NCBI RefSeq assembly: GCF_023093535.1
Contig: NZ_CP095757.1
Location: 992,001 to 1,056,000 of the forward strand
Source: Halovivax limisalsi
Lineage (GTDB): Archaea > Halobacteriota > Halobacteria > Halobacteriales > Natrialbaceae
Direction of reading: 5' to 3'
DNA: 64,000 nt
The position numbers were made by a program, and so were the translations under genes. Position 1 is the stretch's first letter, and the number at the start of each line of letters is the position of its first letter. Under the pieces are notes generated by a model. That model saw nothing but the letters and a program-made list of their open reading frames with translations, ran no database searches and had not been told where the DNA came from. This document shows, piece after piece, positions 36,110 to 44,136 of this stretch.

Positions 36110-39100
36110 ATGGACGAGTACGGTGTCGAGGACTTGCTCCTCCTCGCGCTCTGCGAGCGGACCGCGGTCGACGGCGCGTCGGCGGGGGCGACCGTCTCCG
36201 AACTCGGCGACGCGATCGTCCGTTCCGGGTCGGTCGCCGATCGGCTCGCGCTCCTCTCGGCGATGTCGACGGTGACGGAGCGTGGGCTGGTCGACGAGCG
36301 GACCGAACGTGGCGCGGACCTGGGCGGCCAACGGAGCCTGTACCAGCTGACGGAGGCGGGCCGTCGGCGAGCGCTCGAACGCCGGGACGCGGTGAGCAAG
36401 TTACCGGTGACGGTTCACGACTGCGACGAGACGACCGAGTGCCGGCTCGGCGACGTTCCCGAGCGGTTCGGTCTCTCCGTCACCGAAGCGCTCGTCAGGC
36501 GCGCTCCGTCCGGCGACCTGTCGCTGCCGGCGGACTTCGGCGACGGGATCGTCGATCGCGACGCCGAACGTGCCCGCCTCGATGCGGCCTTCGAGGCGAC
36601 GCTCGAGGGCGATCCGCGAACGGCGATCGTTGCCGGCGACGCGGGCGTCGGCAAGACGGCGCTGGTGGAGGCGTTTACCGATCGGGTCCGCGATGCGGGA
36701 GCCGACGTTCTCGTCGGCCGGGCCAGCCCGAGCGGGGGTGCGGCCTACGGCCCGCTCCGCGAGGCGCTCGGCGGTGCGATCGACCAGCCGGAGGCGATGC
36801 CGTTCGCCGACGGGTGGGCCGAGGCCGAGGACGCCGAGATGTACCGGGCGCAACTGGCCGCCCTCTACTCGAAGGTGACGGCCGTACTCGCCGATTCCGC
36901 CAGCGAGACGCCGACGGTGCTCGTGATCGAGGACCTGCAGTGGGCCGACGCCGCGACGGTCGACCTCCTCGCGCACGTCGCTGCCGAGGTCTCCGACGCG
37001 CCGTTGCTGCTCGTCGCCACGTACCGTTCGTCCGGCCTCGCGGACGACGCGCCCCTGGGATCGAGATTGGCGAGCCACGCCGACGGCGCCGCGACGGACC
37101 GGATCGTCGAACTCGCGCTCGATCCGTTCGATCGGGAGCGGACGGCCGAACTGATCGAGGCCGAAGTCGAACGCCGCGGCGTCCCCGATTCGTTCGTCGA
37201 CGCGGTCTACGAGGGGACGGGCGGGAACCCCGTGTTCGTCGTCGAGACGGTCGCGGGGCTGCTCGAATCGGGGGCGCTCGATCCGCGGGTCGATCGGTAC
37301 CCGGACGCGGTCGCGGAGATCGAGATTCCGGACGTCGTCGAGGACATAATCGAGCGACGCTTCGCCGCACTCGACGGCGAAACGCGGCTGGTTCTGGACG
37401 CCGGGGCGGTACTCGGTGATCCGATCCCCGTCGACGCGCTCCTCGCGGTTTCGACGCCGCCCGAACCGGCGGTTCGCGAGCGGTGCGACCTGCTCGTGGA
37501 CGGTGGGATCTGGGTTCGCGACGGCGAGGACCGGCTGCGCTTTCGGAGCGACGTCCTCCGGTCGACGGCGCTGTCGGCGATTGCAGACGAGCGACGGCGA
37601 TCGCTCCACGGGCGCGCCGCCGAGCACCTGGCCGATGGCGAATCGAGCCCGCCGGCGACCGTCGCCTCGCACTACGAGCGGGCGGGCGAGCGCGAAACCG
37701 CCCTCGAGTGGTACCGGGACGCGGCGGCCGACGCGACGGCGGTCTACGCCCACGACGTCGCGGTCGAGCACTACGAGACGGCGCTCTCGCTCGCCCGCGA
37801 CCTGGATCGCGAGGAAACCGTCCTCGACCTCCTCGAGGAACTCGGCGATATCCACGCCACCCGCGGCCAGTACGACGAGGCCGACAGGCAGTTTCGCTAC
37901 GTCCGCGAGCGAGCGGACGAGCCCGAGCGAATTCGGCGCAGTTACCGCTACCAGGCCAGGATGGCCTTCGAGAGCGGCCGATACGACGAGGCCGAAACCT
38001 ACGCGCGCGACGGCCTGGCGGTCGGCGGCGACGAGATAACCGAAGAAGTCTGCTGGCTCACGGATTACCTCGGGAGTGCCCACTTCGGCCGGGGCGAGTA
38101 CGAGGCGGCGATCGAACACCACGAGCGATTGAGAGATCATGCCGTCGCGATCGACTACACCATCTCGCTCGGGCGGGCCCACCAGAATCTGGGCACCTGT
38201 TACGGGCAACTCGGCGAGATGGAGCGGGCGGTCGAACACACCGAACGGGGCGTGGAACTGTTCGAAGCGGCGGGTGACGACCGAGAGCGAGCGAGCGCGC
38301 TCAACGACCTCGCCGTCGCCTATAACAGAGCCGGCGACTACGACGAGGCGACTCGGACCGCCGAACGCTGCGTGGACCTGGCCGAACGAACCGGCAATAC
38401 AACGGCGCTCAGGTTGGCCAAGATGAATCTCGCCGTCTTCGCGAAACAGCGCGGCGACTGGGATCGATCGCAGGACCTCTTCGAGGAGATCTACGAACTG
38501 GCCGAGCGAATCGACGATCGGGATTCGCAAGCGCTCGCACGCTGGAACGAGAGCGTAACCGAACTCGAGATCGGGCGCGTTGACGACGCGATCGACGGAT
38601 TCCGGACGGCGCTCGAACTCGCGCGCGAAACCGAAGCGGCCTGGCGAATCGCGTACTACGAGCGGGGCCTCGGCGCCGCGTACGTTCTCGCGTCGGCGTT
38701 CGATCGGGCCGAAGCCCACCTCGAGAACGCCCTCGAGATCGCGACCGAACGCGACTACACCCAGATTATCGCCGCGGCCAGGTCGATTCGCGGCGCCATC
38801 GCGCGGGAGCGGGGCGAGATCGAACGGGCGCTCGAGGTACAGCGCGAGGCGCTGGAGCTGGTCTCGGACCTCGACGACATCGTCCGCTACGCCCGGATGA
38901 ACCGACTCGCGCGAACGCTGATCCGCGCCGGGGACTCCGCGGAGGCGCTGACCGCGGCCCGGACGGCCCGCGACGGACTGCCGGACGGAAATCCCCTGGT
39001 CGAGGTGAAGATCGCCGCGACATACGGGGCGGCGCAACTGGCCGCAGGAAACCGGGAGGCGGCCCGCGAGACGCTCGAATCGACGGTCGAACGCGCTCGG

Positions 39101-39322
39101 GACCTCTCGAACGACGCGCTCGTCGTCTCGCTGCGCGAACTCGGCCGGCTCGAGGCGCTGGAAGGCGATGCGACGGCCGCGCGCGACCGCCTGACGGAGG
39201 GTCGGCGGATCGCCGCGGAGGCCGGCCTCCGCGTGTACCTCCCGCACTTCGACGAGCTGCTCGGCGAGGTCGAGGGGAACCGGGCCGACGATGGCGACGG
39301 CGGCGCGGAGCCCTTCGTGTAG
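36110..39322 (+). CDS. STAND ATPase array gene 6
   Basis: 1,070 residues starting MDEYGVEDLLLLALCERTA, nearly the same N-terminus as gene 5. Walker A GDAGVGKTA at about 176-184, Walker B VLVIEDLQWADAATVDLL, then TPR repeats (IHATRGQYDEADRQFRYV, NLGTCYGQLGEMERAVEH, NDLAVAYNRAGDYDEAT). As with genes 1 and 2, identity with gene 5 is concentrated in the N-terminal head, the NTPase core and the last repeats, while the central TPRs differ. It closes the array; the PIN/KH ATPase gene follows 108 bp downstream with its own TATA box. Confidence 0.85.
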   Translation: MDEYGVEDLLLLALCERTAVDGASAGATVSELGDAIVRSGSVADRLALLSAMSTVTERGLVDERTERGADLGGQRSLYQLTEAGRRRALERRDAVSKLPVTVHDCDETTECRLGDVPERFGLSVTEALVRRAPSGDLSLPADFGDGIVDRDAERARLDAAFEATLEGDPRTAIVAGDAGVGKTALVEAFTDRVRDAGADVLVGRASPSGGAAYGPLREALGGAIDQPEAMPFADGWAEAEDAEMYRAQLAALYSKVTAVLADSASETPTVLVIEDLQWADAATVDLLAHVAAEVSDAPLLLVATYRSSGLADDAPLGSRLASHADGAATDRIVELALDPFDRERTAELIEAEVERRGVPDSFVDAVYEGTGGNPVFVVETVAGLLESGALDPRVDRYPDAVAEIEIPDVVEDIIERRFAALDGETRLVLDAGAVLGDPIPVDALLAVSTPPEPAVRERCDLLVDGGIWVRDGEDRLRFRSDVLRSTALSAIADERRRSLHGRAAEHLADGESSPPATVASHYERAGERETALEWYRDAAADATAVYAHDVAVEHYETALSLARDLDREETVLDLLEELGDIHATRGQYDEADRQFRYVRERADEPERIRRSYRYQARMAFESGRYDEAETYARDGLAVGGDEITEEVCWLTDYLGSAHFGRGEYEAAIEHHERLRDHAVAIDYTISLGRAHQNLGTCYGQLGEMERAVEHTERGVELFEAAGDDRERASALNDLAVAYNRAGDYDEATRTAERCVDLAERTGNTTALRLAKMNLAVFAKQRGDWDRSQDLFEEIYELAERIDDRDSQALARWNESVTELEIGRVDDAIDGFRTALELARETEAAWRIAYYERGLGAAYVLASAFDRAEAHLENALEIATERDYTQIIAAARSIRGAIARERGEIERALEVQREALELVSDLDDIVRYARMNRLARTLIRAGDSAEALTAARTARDGLPDGNPLVEVKIAATYGAAQLAAGNREAARETLESTVERARDLSNDALVVSLRELGRLEALEGDATAARDRLTEGRRIAAEAGLRVYLPHFDELLGEVEGNRADDGDGGAEPFV

Positions 39323-39398
39323 GCGCAGGACCATTCCGCGTAAGCGCTTGACCCCGACGAGGGGGGACCCCGCTACGTAAGCGACGCCCTTCCGCACG

Positions 39399-39406
39399 CT
39401 TTTACC
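39399..39406 (+). promoter_or_regulatory. TATA-like box of the PIN/KH ATPase gene
   Basis: CTTTTACC centred about 28 nt before the ATG at 39431, fitting a leaderless transcript independent of the upstream array. Confidence 0.5.
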
Positions 39407-39430
39407 CGTCCGAGGCGAACTGCCGGGTAT

Positions 39431-41341
39431 ATGCACGTCGTCCCGGACACCAGCGTGGTCATCGACGGCCGCGTCTCCGCGTCGGTCGAGGACGGAACCT
39501 TCGCGGCGGCGACGGTGTCTGTTCCCGAGGCCGTCGTGGCCGAACTGGAGGCGCAGGCGAACGACGGCCTCGACAGCGGCTGGGAGGGCCTCTCGGAGCT
39601 CGACCGGCTCGCCACGCTGGCCGAAGACGGGCGAATCGAGCTCGAGTACGTCGGCGAGCGCCCGACCGCCGGCGAGCGCGGCCGCGCCTCCGAGGGCGAG
39701 ATCGACGCGCTCATCCGCGACCTGGCCGAGGAGCGCGACGCGACGTTCGTCACGAGCGACGTCGTCCAGGCCGAGGTCGCGAAGGCGAAGGGGCTGACCG
39801 TCGAGTACATCTCGCCGAAGGCCCGCGACGTGGGTCGGCTCTCGATCGAGGACTTCTTCGACGACGAGACGATGAGCGTCCACCTCAAGACGGGGACGAT
39901 CCCGAAGGGCAAACGGGGCCAGCTCGGCGAGATGCGGTACGAGGAGATCGCCGAGGAGCCGACCGACGAGGCCACGATGGACGAGTGGGCCCGCGAGGTG
40001 GTCGACGCCGCCAAGGAGTCGCCCGACGGCTTCATCGAGCTCTCCGAGCCGGGGATGAAGATCGTCCAGTTTCGCGACTACCGCATCGCGGTCGCGCGCC
40101 CGCCGTTCGCGGACGGCATCGAGATCACGGCCGTGCGGCCGATCGCCCAGACCGACATCGAGGACTACGACCACGCCGACGAGCTGAAAGAGCGCCTGCT
40201 CGAACGCCAGCGGGGCGTCCTCATCTCCGGCTCGCCGGGCGCCGGGAAGTCGACGCTCGCCCAGGCGGTCGCGCGCTACCTCGAAGCGCACGACTACGCG
40301 GTCAAGACGATGGAGAAGCCCCGGGACCTCCAGGTGGGCCCGGAGATCACCCAGTACACGGAGCTGGGCGGGCAGATGACGAAGACGGCCGACGCACTCC
40401 TGATGGTCCGCCCGGACTACACGATCTACGACGAGGTCCGCAAGACCGACGACTTCGAGGTCTTCGCGGACATGCGCCTGGCCGGCGTCGGGATGATCGG
40501 CGTCGTCCACGCGACGCGGCCGATCGACGCCCTCCAACGGCTCATCGGCCGGGTCGAACTCGGCATGATCCCCCAGATCGTCGACACGGTCGTCTACGTC
40601 GAGGCGGGCGCCATCGACACCGTCTACGACGTCCGCACGGAGGTGAAGGTCCCCGCCGGCCTGACCGAGGAGGACCTCGCGCGCCCGGTCATCCAGGTGA
40701 CGAACTTCGAGACCGGCGTCCCCGAGTACGAGATATACACGTTCAACCGCCAGGTCGTCACCGTCCCGCTGGACGACGACGAGGGCGGCCCCGGCGCCCG
40801 CGAGTCGGGCGTCGACCGCATCGCCAAGCAGGAGATCGAACGCGAGATCCGCTCGATCGCCAGGGGGTACGTCGACGTCGCCCTGAAGAGCCAGGATCGA
40901 GCCGTCGTCTACGTCGATGACGACGACATCTCTTCGGTGATCGGCAAGGGCGGCGGCCGCATCTCGGACGTCGAGGACCGCCTCGGCATCGACATCGACG
41001 TCCGCACGCACGAGGAGAACCCCCACTACGGGTCCGGCGGCGGGAGCGCGAGCGGCGCCGGCGGGCACGCCGGGAGCGGAGGCGGCTCCGCAGGTGGCGC
41101 CGGCGGGGGTGGCCAGCCCGACGGCCAGCTCGTCCAGCCGGAGATCACCTCCCGCCACGTCGTCATCCCGGTCGAGGGCCACGACGGCGAGACCGTCGAG
41201 GTTCAGGCGAACGGCGAGTACCTCTTCACGGCGACGGTGAGCCGCGGCGGCGAGATCCAGGTGTCGCGCGGGAGTGCGATCGCGGACGAGTTAGAGGACG
41301 CGATCGATCACACGGAGCCGATCACGGTCGTCTCGACGTAG
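39431..41341 (+). CDS. PIN-domain / PilT-VirB11-like ATPase / KH-domain protein
   Basis: 636 residues with the archaeal 'PINc/VapC family ATPase' plan. Residues 1-135 form a PIN nuclease-like domain (DTSVVIDG at the N-terminus, ATFVTSDVVQAEVAKAKG with the later acidic residue). A secretion-type ATPase follows, with Walker A GSPGAGKST at 267-275 and the VirB11/PilT-type region VRPDYTIYDEVRKTDDFEVF plus GVVHATRPIDALQRLIGRVE. A KH RNA-binding domain (SSVIGKGGGRISDVEDRLG) lies near residue 500. A Gly/Ser-rich linker (about 536-565) precedes a conserved beta-rich C-terminal domain. It probably acts on RNA or ribosomes in the cytoplasm; the exact role is not established. Its last 92 bp recur downstream. 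Confidence 0.92.
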   Translation: MHVVPDTSVVIDGRVSASVEDGTFAAATVSVPEAVVAELEAQANDGLDSGWEGLSELDRLATLAEDGRIELEYVGERPTAGERGRASEGEIDALIRDLAEERDATFVTSDVVQAEVAKAKGLTVEYISPKARDVGRLSIEDFFDDETMSVHLKTGTIPKGKRGQLGEMRYEEIAEEPTDEATMDEWAREVVDAAKESPDGFIELSEPGMKIVQFRDYRIAVARPPFADGIEITAVRPIAQTDIEDYDHADELKERLLERQRGVLISGSPGAGKSTLAQAVARYLEAHDYAVKTMEKPRDLQVGPEITQYTELGGQMTKTADALLMVRPDYTIYDEVRKTDDFEVFADMRLAGVGMIGVVHATRPIDALQRLIGRVELGMIPQIVDTVVYVEAGAIDTVYDVRTEVKVPAGLTEEDLARPVIQVTNFETGVPEYEIYTFNRQVVTVPLDDDEGGPGARESGVDRIAKQEIEREIRSIARGYVDVALKSQDRAVVYVDDDDISSVIGKGGGRISDVEDRLGIDIDVRTHEENPHYGSGGGSASGAGGHAGSGGGSAGGAGGGGQPDGQLVQPEITSRHVVIPVEGHDGETVEVQANGEYLFTATVSRGGEIQVSRGSAIADELEDAIDHTEPITVVST

Positions 41342-41343
41342 CG
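41252..41343 (+). repeat. 92-bp direct repeat, copy 1 (3' end of the PIN/KH ATPase gene)
   Basis: Covers the last 29 codons, the stop and two bases beyond. It is identical base for base to 41529-41620, 277 bp downstream. Confidence 0.9.
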
Positions 41344-41387
41344 AGTGCTTCGTGAGTCTCACCGCGAGCGTCGCAGACGCGAGCGGA

Positions 41388-41405
41388 TTTTTGGTGCAGA
41401 TTTTT
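41388..41405 (+). terminator. T-run terminator after the PIN/KH ATPase gene
   Basis: Two runs of five T (41388-41392 and 41401-41405) begin about 45 bases after the stop codon in otherwise GC-rich DNA, as expected for archaeal intrinsic termination. Confidence 0.5.
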
Positions 41406-41425
41406 GCGTGAGTGGTGAGCGAGGG

Positions 41426-41458
41426 CGCGGTTTCGAGGCCGAAAGGCCGAGAACCGCG
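41426..41458 (+). repeat. Hairpin with GGCC-GAAA-GGCC tip
   Basis: CGCGGTT (41426-41432) pairs with AACCGCG (41452-41458), and GGCC-GAAA-GGCC at 41437-41448 forms an inner stem capped by a GNRA tetraloop, with a small internal loop between. It lies between the two 92-bp copies. Confidence 0.5.
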
Positions 41459-41528
41459 TCGTAGCGGACGGGGAGCCGTGCGACCCGTGAGCCAGCGAGC
41501 GAACCCGAACGGAAAAAGGTGCGCGCGT

Positions 41529-41620
41529 GAGATCCAGGTGTCGCGCGGGAGTGCGATCGCGGACGAGTTAGAGGACGCGATCGATCACACGGAGCCGATC
41601 ACGGTCGTCTCGACGTAGCG
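41529..41620 (+). repeat. 92-bp direct repeat, copy 2
   Basis: An exact second copy of the end of the PIN/KH ATPase gene, including its stop codon. It lies in non-coding DNA. Exact identity implies a recent event or active correction. Confidence 0.9.
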
Positions 41621-41663
41621 GATGTCCCGTCGGCGGCCAGGCCGACTCGCGCACCCGGCCGCC

Positions 41664-42086
41664 TCATCCGCCGTTCGCGTCGGTATCGAGTTCGTACAGA
41701 TCCGGATTGCGGACGTAGAAGAGCACCCAGGCGGCGACGAAGCCGGCGGCCATCGCGAGCAGTTCGGCCAGGAACCCGCCCACGCTCCCGCCGATGGCGA
41801 GCAGCGCGGCGGTCGAGCCGGCGACCGCGCCGAGGACGACGAACGCGACGTCGGCGACCACCCGGAGGCGGTCGTGGTGCCAGTAGTGCTGGCGCTCCTC
41901 GTCGTACCAGACGCCGACGTAGATCATCACCGGAGCCATCGACGCGATGACGGTGACGGCGCCGTACTCCGGGGAGAGGACCCCGAGGGTGACCAGCGCG
42001 ACGTTGAGCACGTTCGAGGCGAACGCGGCGGCGACGAGTCCGACGGTGAGCCACCCCCAGCGCGGCAGTCGCTCTTTATCGAGCAT
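41664..42086 (-). CDS. Four-helix membrane protein of unknown function
   Basis: 140 residues with about four predicted membrane helices (WGWLTVGLVAAAFASNVLNV, GAVTVIASMAPVMIYVGVWY, VVADVAFVVLGAVAGSTAAL and FLAELLAMAAGFVAAWVLFY). A charged loop DEERQHYWHHDR lies after helix 2. The start is supported by a TATA-like GATTATT (minus strand, about 42111-42117) at leaderless spacing. It converges on the PIN/KH gene and may be transcribed independently of the MarR-like gene upstream. No family was recognised. Confidence 0.7.
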   Translation of the reverse strand: MLDKERLPRWGWLTVGLVAAAFASNVLNVALVTLGVLSPEYGAVTVIASMAPVMIYVGVWYDEERQHYWHHDRLRVVADVAFVVLGAVAGSTAALLAIGGSVGGFLAELLAMAAGFVAAWVLFYVRNPDLYELDTDANGG

Positions 42087-42176
42087 GGACCATAGCGGGG
42101 ACAGCGGCGCAATAATCCTGGCGACTCGATTCGACCGACGCCCCCGTCGGGTTCGTGCCGATGACCGACCGGCAGC

Positions 42177-42470
42177 TCACTCGGCGCAGCAGGCGTCTTC
42201 CGCCGGGGGCGAGTCGTCGAGACCGCCGTCGGCGGCGACCGGCTCTTCGAGCCGGTAGAGGCTCTGTCGCGCGTCGGCGAAGTAGATCCCCTCGTCGACG
42301 ATGTCGAGTTCCTCGAGGCGTTCGAGCGCGTAGCGGACCGTCCGGGCCGAGAGCATCGACTCCTCGACGATCTGCTTCTGCGTGAGGGGGCCGTCGTACT
42401 CGAGCACCTTGTACACCAGCTTGGCGCTCGGAGGGCAATCCGAGAGGTCGTCCGCGTCGATTCCGTCCAT
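42177..42470 (-). CDS. MarR-like winged-helix transcriptional regulator
   Basis: 97 residues starting MDGIDADDLSDCPPSAKLVY. The winged-helix core is KLVYKVLEYDGPLTQKQIVE, the recognition region MLSARTVRYALERLEELDIV, and a wing EGIYFADARQSLYRLEE. The C-terminus ends EDACCAE, with adjacent cysteines, and a further Cys occurs near residue 12, so metal or redox sensing is possible. The ATG at 42470 is preferred over a longer frame to 42602 because the TATA-like box at 42497-42505 lies about 30 nt upstream. Target genes are unknown; it is not obviously linked to neighbours. Confidence 0.83.
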   Translation of the reverse strand: MDGIDADDLSDCPPSAKLVYKVLEYDGPLTQKQIVEESMLSARTVRYALERLEELDIVDEGIYFADARQSLYRLEEPVAADGGLDDSPPAEDACCAE

Positions 42471-42812
42471 CGTTACGATTCGAAACTCTCCAGATGCATA
42501 AAGTTGACTCACTTCCGCTGGTGGAAGATCTGGGCCGAAGGCGGCCGGTACCGTCGGATTCTCAAATCGAGACAGGTGGCGGAACGGCACCGATTCCAGC
42601 AAGCCGGGATCGGCCGGCGACGCAGCTGGGGTGACGATCAGCGATCGAATCGGTTTCGCCGATCGGAACCGAGTTGCGGAACGGCTCCGTCGCTGCTCGG
42701 CTTCGTCGTGATCGGATTCGGGTGGCCGGACGAGGCAGAGTCGTGGGACGCGCCCGGATCGCAGAACGGACCCCGACCGCGGAGAGACGCGGCGGTCTGG
42801 CTGGATCGGTGC
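42471..42812. other. Intergenic region upstream of the MarR-like gene
   Basis: Only the promoter of the MarR-like gene is supported: a TATA-like AACTTTATG on the minus strand at 42497-42505. The remainder (about 42510-42812), downstream of the DUF5305 gene, shows no coding character in any frame that fits haloarchaeal composition and no clear repeat. Confidence 0.5.
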
Positions 42813-44018
42813 CTAGATTCTGTGCCAGGCGTCCTCGTCCGAGGGGTCGAGGTCCGCCGGCGGTTCGAGGGTGGCGCCGCCTGCCTCCCGCTCGATCCGG
42901 GATCGGTCGGTTTCGGACGTCGACTGGCCCGGCCCGCCGGCCCCCGGTCCGCGCCCGGCGGGCGGCGGAGTGAACTCGTCGTCGCCCTCCTCGTCGAGAT
43001 CGATATCCGGCCAGGCGGTCTCCTCCCAGAGGCCGCGGTCGGTGTAGTAGTAGACGACGCCGTCGGTCACCGTCGCGTAGAGGCCCCGCTGGCGGTCGTG
43101 GACGACGCGGTTGTTCGTGTCGACGGCGACGTCGACGACGTCCTCGAGCGTCTCGAGGGAGATGTGGTGGTCGCCGATCCACATCGGGATCGACCCGCGG
43201 GAGATCCACTCCGCGTACCGCCGTTCGTGCAGCGCCCGGAGCGCCGCCTGCTCGTCGACGGGCCGGCGCCGGTCGAGCGTCCAGGCGGCGCCGAGACCGA
43301 GTGTCCCCACCAGCGCGAACAGGCCCACGAACGCCGGGCTTCGCGGTTCCGTTTCTGTTACCGTCCGGCTCTCCGTGTGGGGCTGGGCGGCCGACGGCGT
43401 CGGCTCGACCAGCCAGGCGGCGGAGTCGGTGACGACCAGTTCCGTCTCGACGTCGACCGACTCCGCGCTCGCGCCCAGCTCGTATCGGGTTTCGACCACG
43501 ACGATCGTCCGGACGCTGCCGACGCCGCCGACCTGGCGCTCGACGGCTCGCCGGTCGGCCAGGACGGCTTCGAGGTCGATCGTCGCCTCGCTCGTCGCCA
43601 CGCCGTCCTCGACGGTCGGTTGCGTCCGCGCGATCCGTTCCTCTCGCTCCCAGAAGACCGACTCGTCGCGGACCGCTTCGTGACGGAGACCCACGTCGTG
43701 GACGACCGCACTCGCCTCGGACGGGACGCTCGTTTCCGGTTCGAGCGTCAGCGTCGACGTCGCGTTTCGCAGGTAGACCGGCTCGTCGGAGAGTACCGTG
43801 CCCTCGCTCCAGAGTCCGTCGGACTCGACGACGGCGCTCGTTCCGACCGTCGTCTCGACCGTACCGCGATCGATCTCCTGCGTCGTCGTCCGCTCGTGCG
43901 GCGTCGCCACGGCCCACCCGCTGATCAGCAGCGCCAGCACGCCGACGATCGCCAGCGCCAGGACGAGTCGCGAGCCGTACCTGGCGACCAGCAGGTCGAT
44001 GCGCGCGTCGCCGATCAT
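42813..44018 (-). CDS. DUF5305-like membrane protein of the signal-peptidase cluster
   Basis: 401 residues. One helix near the N-terminus (LVLALAIVGVLALLISGWAV), an extracytoplasmic beta-rich region (about 40-225), a second helix (AFVGLFALVGTLGLGAAWTL), and an acidic cytoplasmic tail (to 401) containing IPMWIGDHHISLETLEDVVD. This layout matches DUF5305 proteins, which in haloarchaea and some other archaea sit beside SipW-like signal peptidases. It follows the signal peptidase gene by 118 bp in the same direction. It may assist export or anchoring of the secreted proteins in the cluster. Confidence 0.75.
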   Translation of the reverse strand: MIGDARIDLLVARYGSRLVLALAIVGVLALLISGWAVATPHERTTTQEIDRGTVETTVGTSAVVESDGLWSEGTVLSDEPVYLRNATSTLTLEPETSVPSEASAVVHDVGLRHEAVRDESVFWEREERIARTQPTVEDGVATSEATIDLEAVLADRRAVERQVGGVGSVRTIVVVETRYELGASAESVDVETELVVTDSAAWLVEPTPSAAQPHTESRTVTETEPRSPAFVGLFALVGTLGLGAAWTLDRRRPVDEQAALRALHERRYAEWISRGSIPMWIGDHHISLETLEDVVDVAVDTNNRVVHDRQRGLYATVTDGVVYYYTDRGLWEETAWPDIDLDEEGDDEFTPPPAGRGPGAGGPGQSTSETDRSRIEREAGGATLEPPADLDPSDEDAWHRI

Positions 44019-44136
44019 GTCGCGTCCCCCCGGTGCCCGTCCGCCCCCGGTCGGGCCTCGATTCCCCCGTCGACCGCCGTTCGTTCGCGAACTCGATTCG
44101 TGTGTCCTGTCATGCGTGTCTCTCCCGGTCGTTCGA

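Larger units (their letters stand above)
41342..41663. other. Non-coding spacer containing a gene-end duplication
   Basis: Holds T-runs, a GNRA-capped hairpin and the second copy of the 92-bp repeat. A frame at 41412-41618 ends with the copied gene tail but lacks a promoter or ribosome-binding context and is not called as a gene. Confidence 0.6.

Noticed and set aside
18051-39322. Array of repeated genes as a transposon or prophage cluster
   Set aside because: No transposase, integrase, terminal repeats or phage genes are present. The repeats are complete paralogous genes with their own promoters.
36401-41182. A 1,593-residue open frame antisense to array gene 6 and the PIN/KH ATPase
   Set aside because: It spans two well-supported genes and their intergenic gap on the opposite strand. 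Composition is rich in Arg/Pro/Ala in a pattern typical of antisense frames in GC-rich genomes; no domains or promoter are seen.
41412-41618. A 68-codon frame ending with the copied PIN/KH ATPase tail
   Set aside because: It is best explained by the 92-bp duplication; the first half is arginine-rich, non-coding-like sequence without a promoter.
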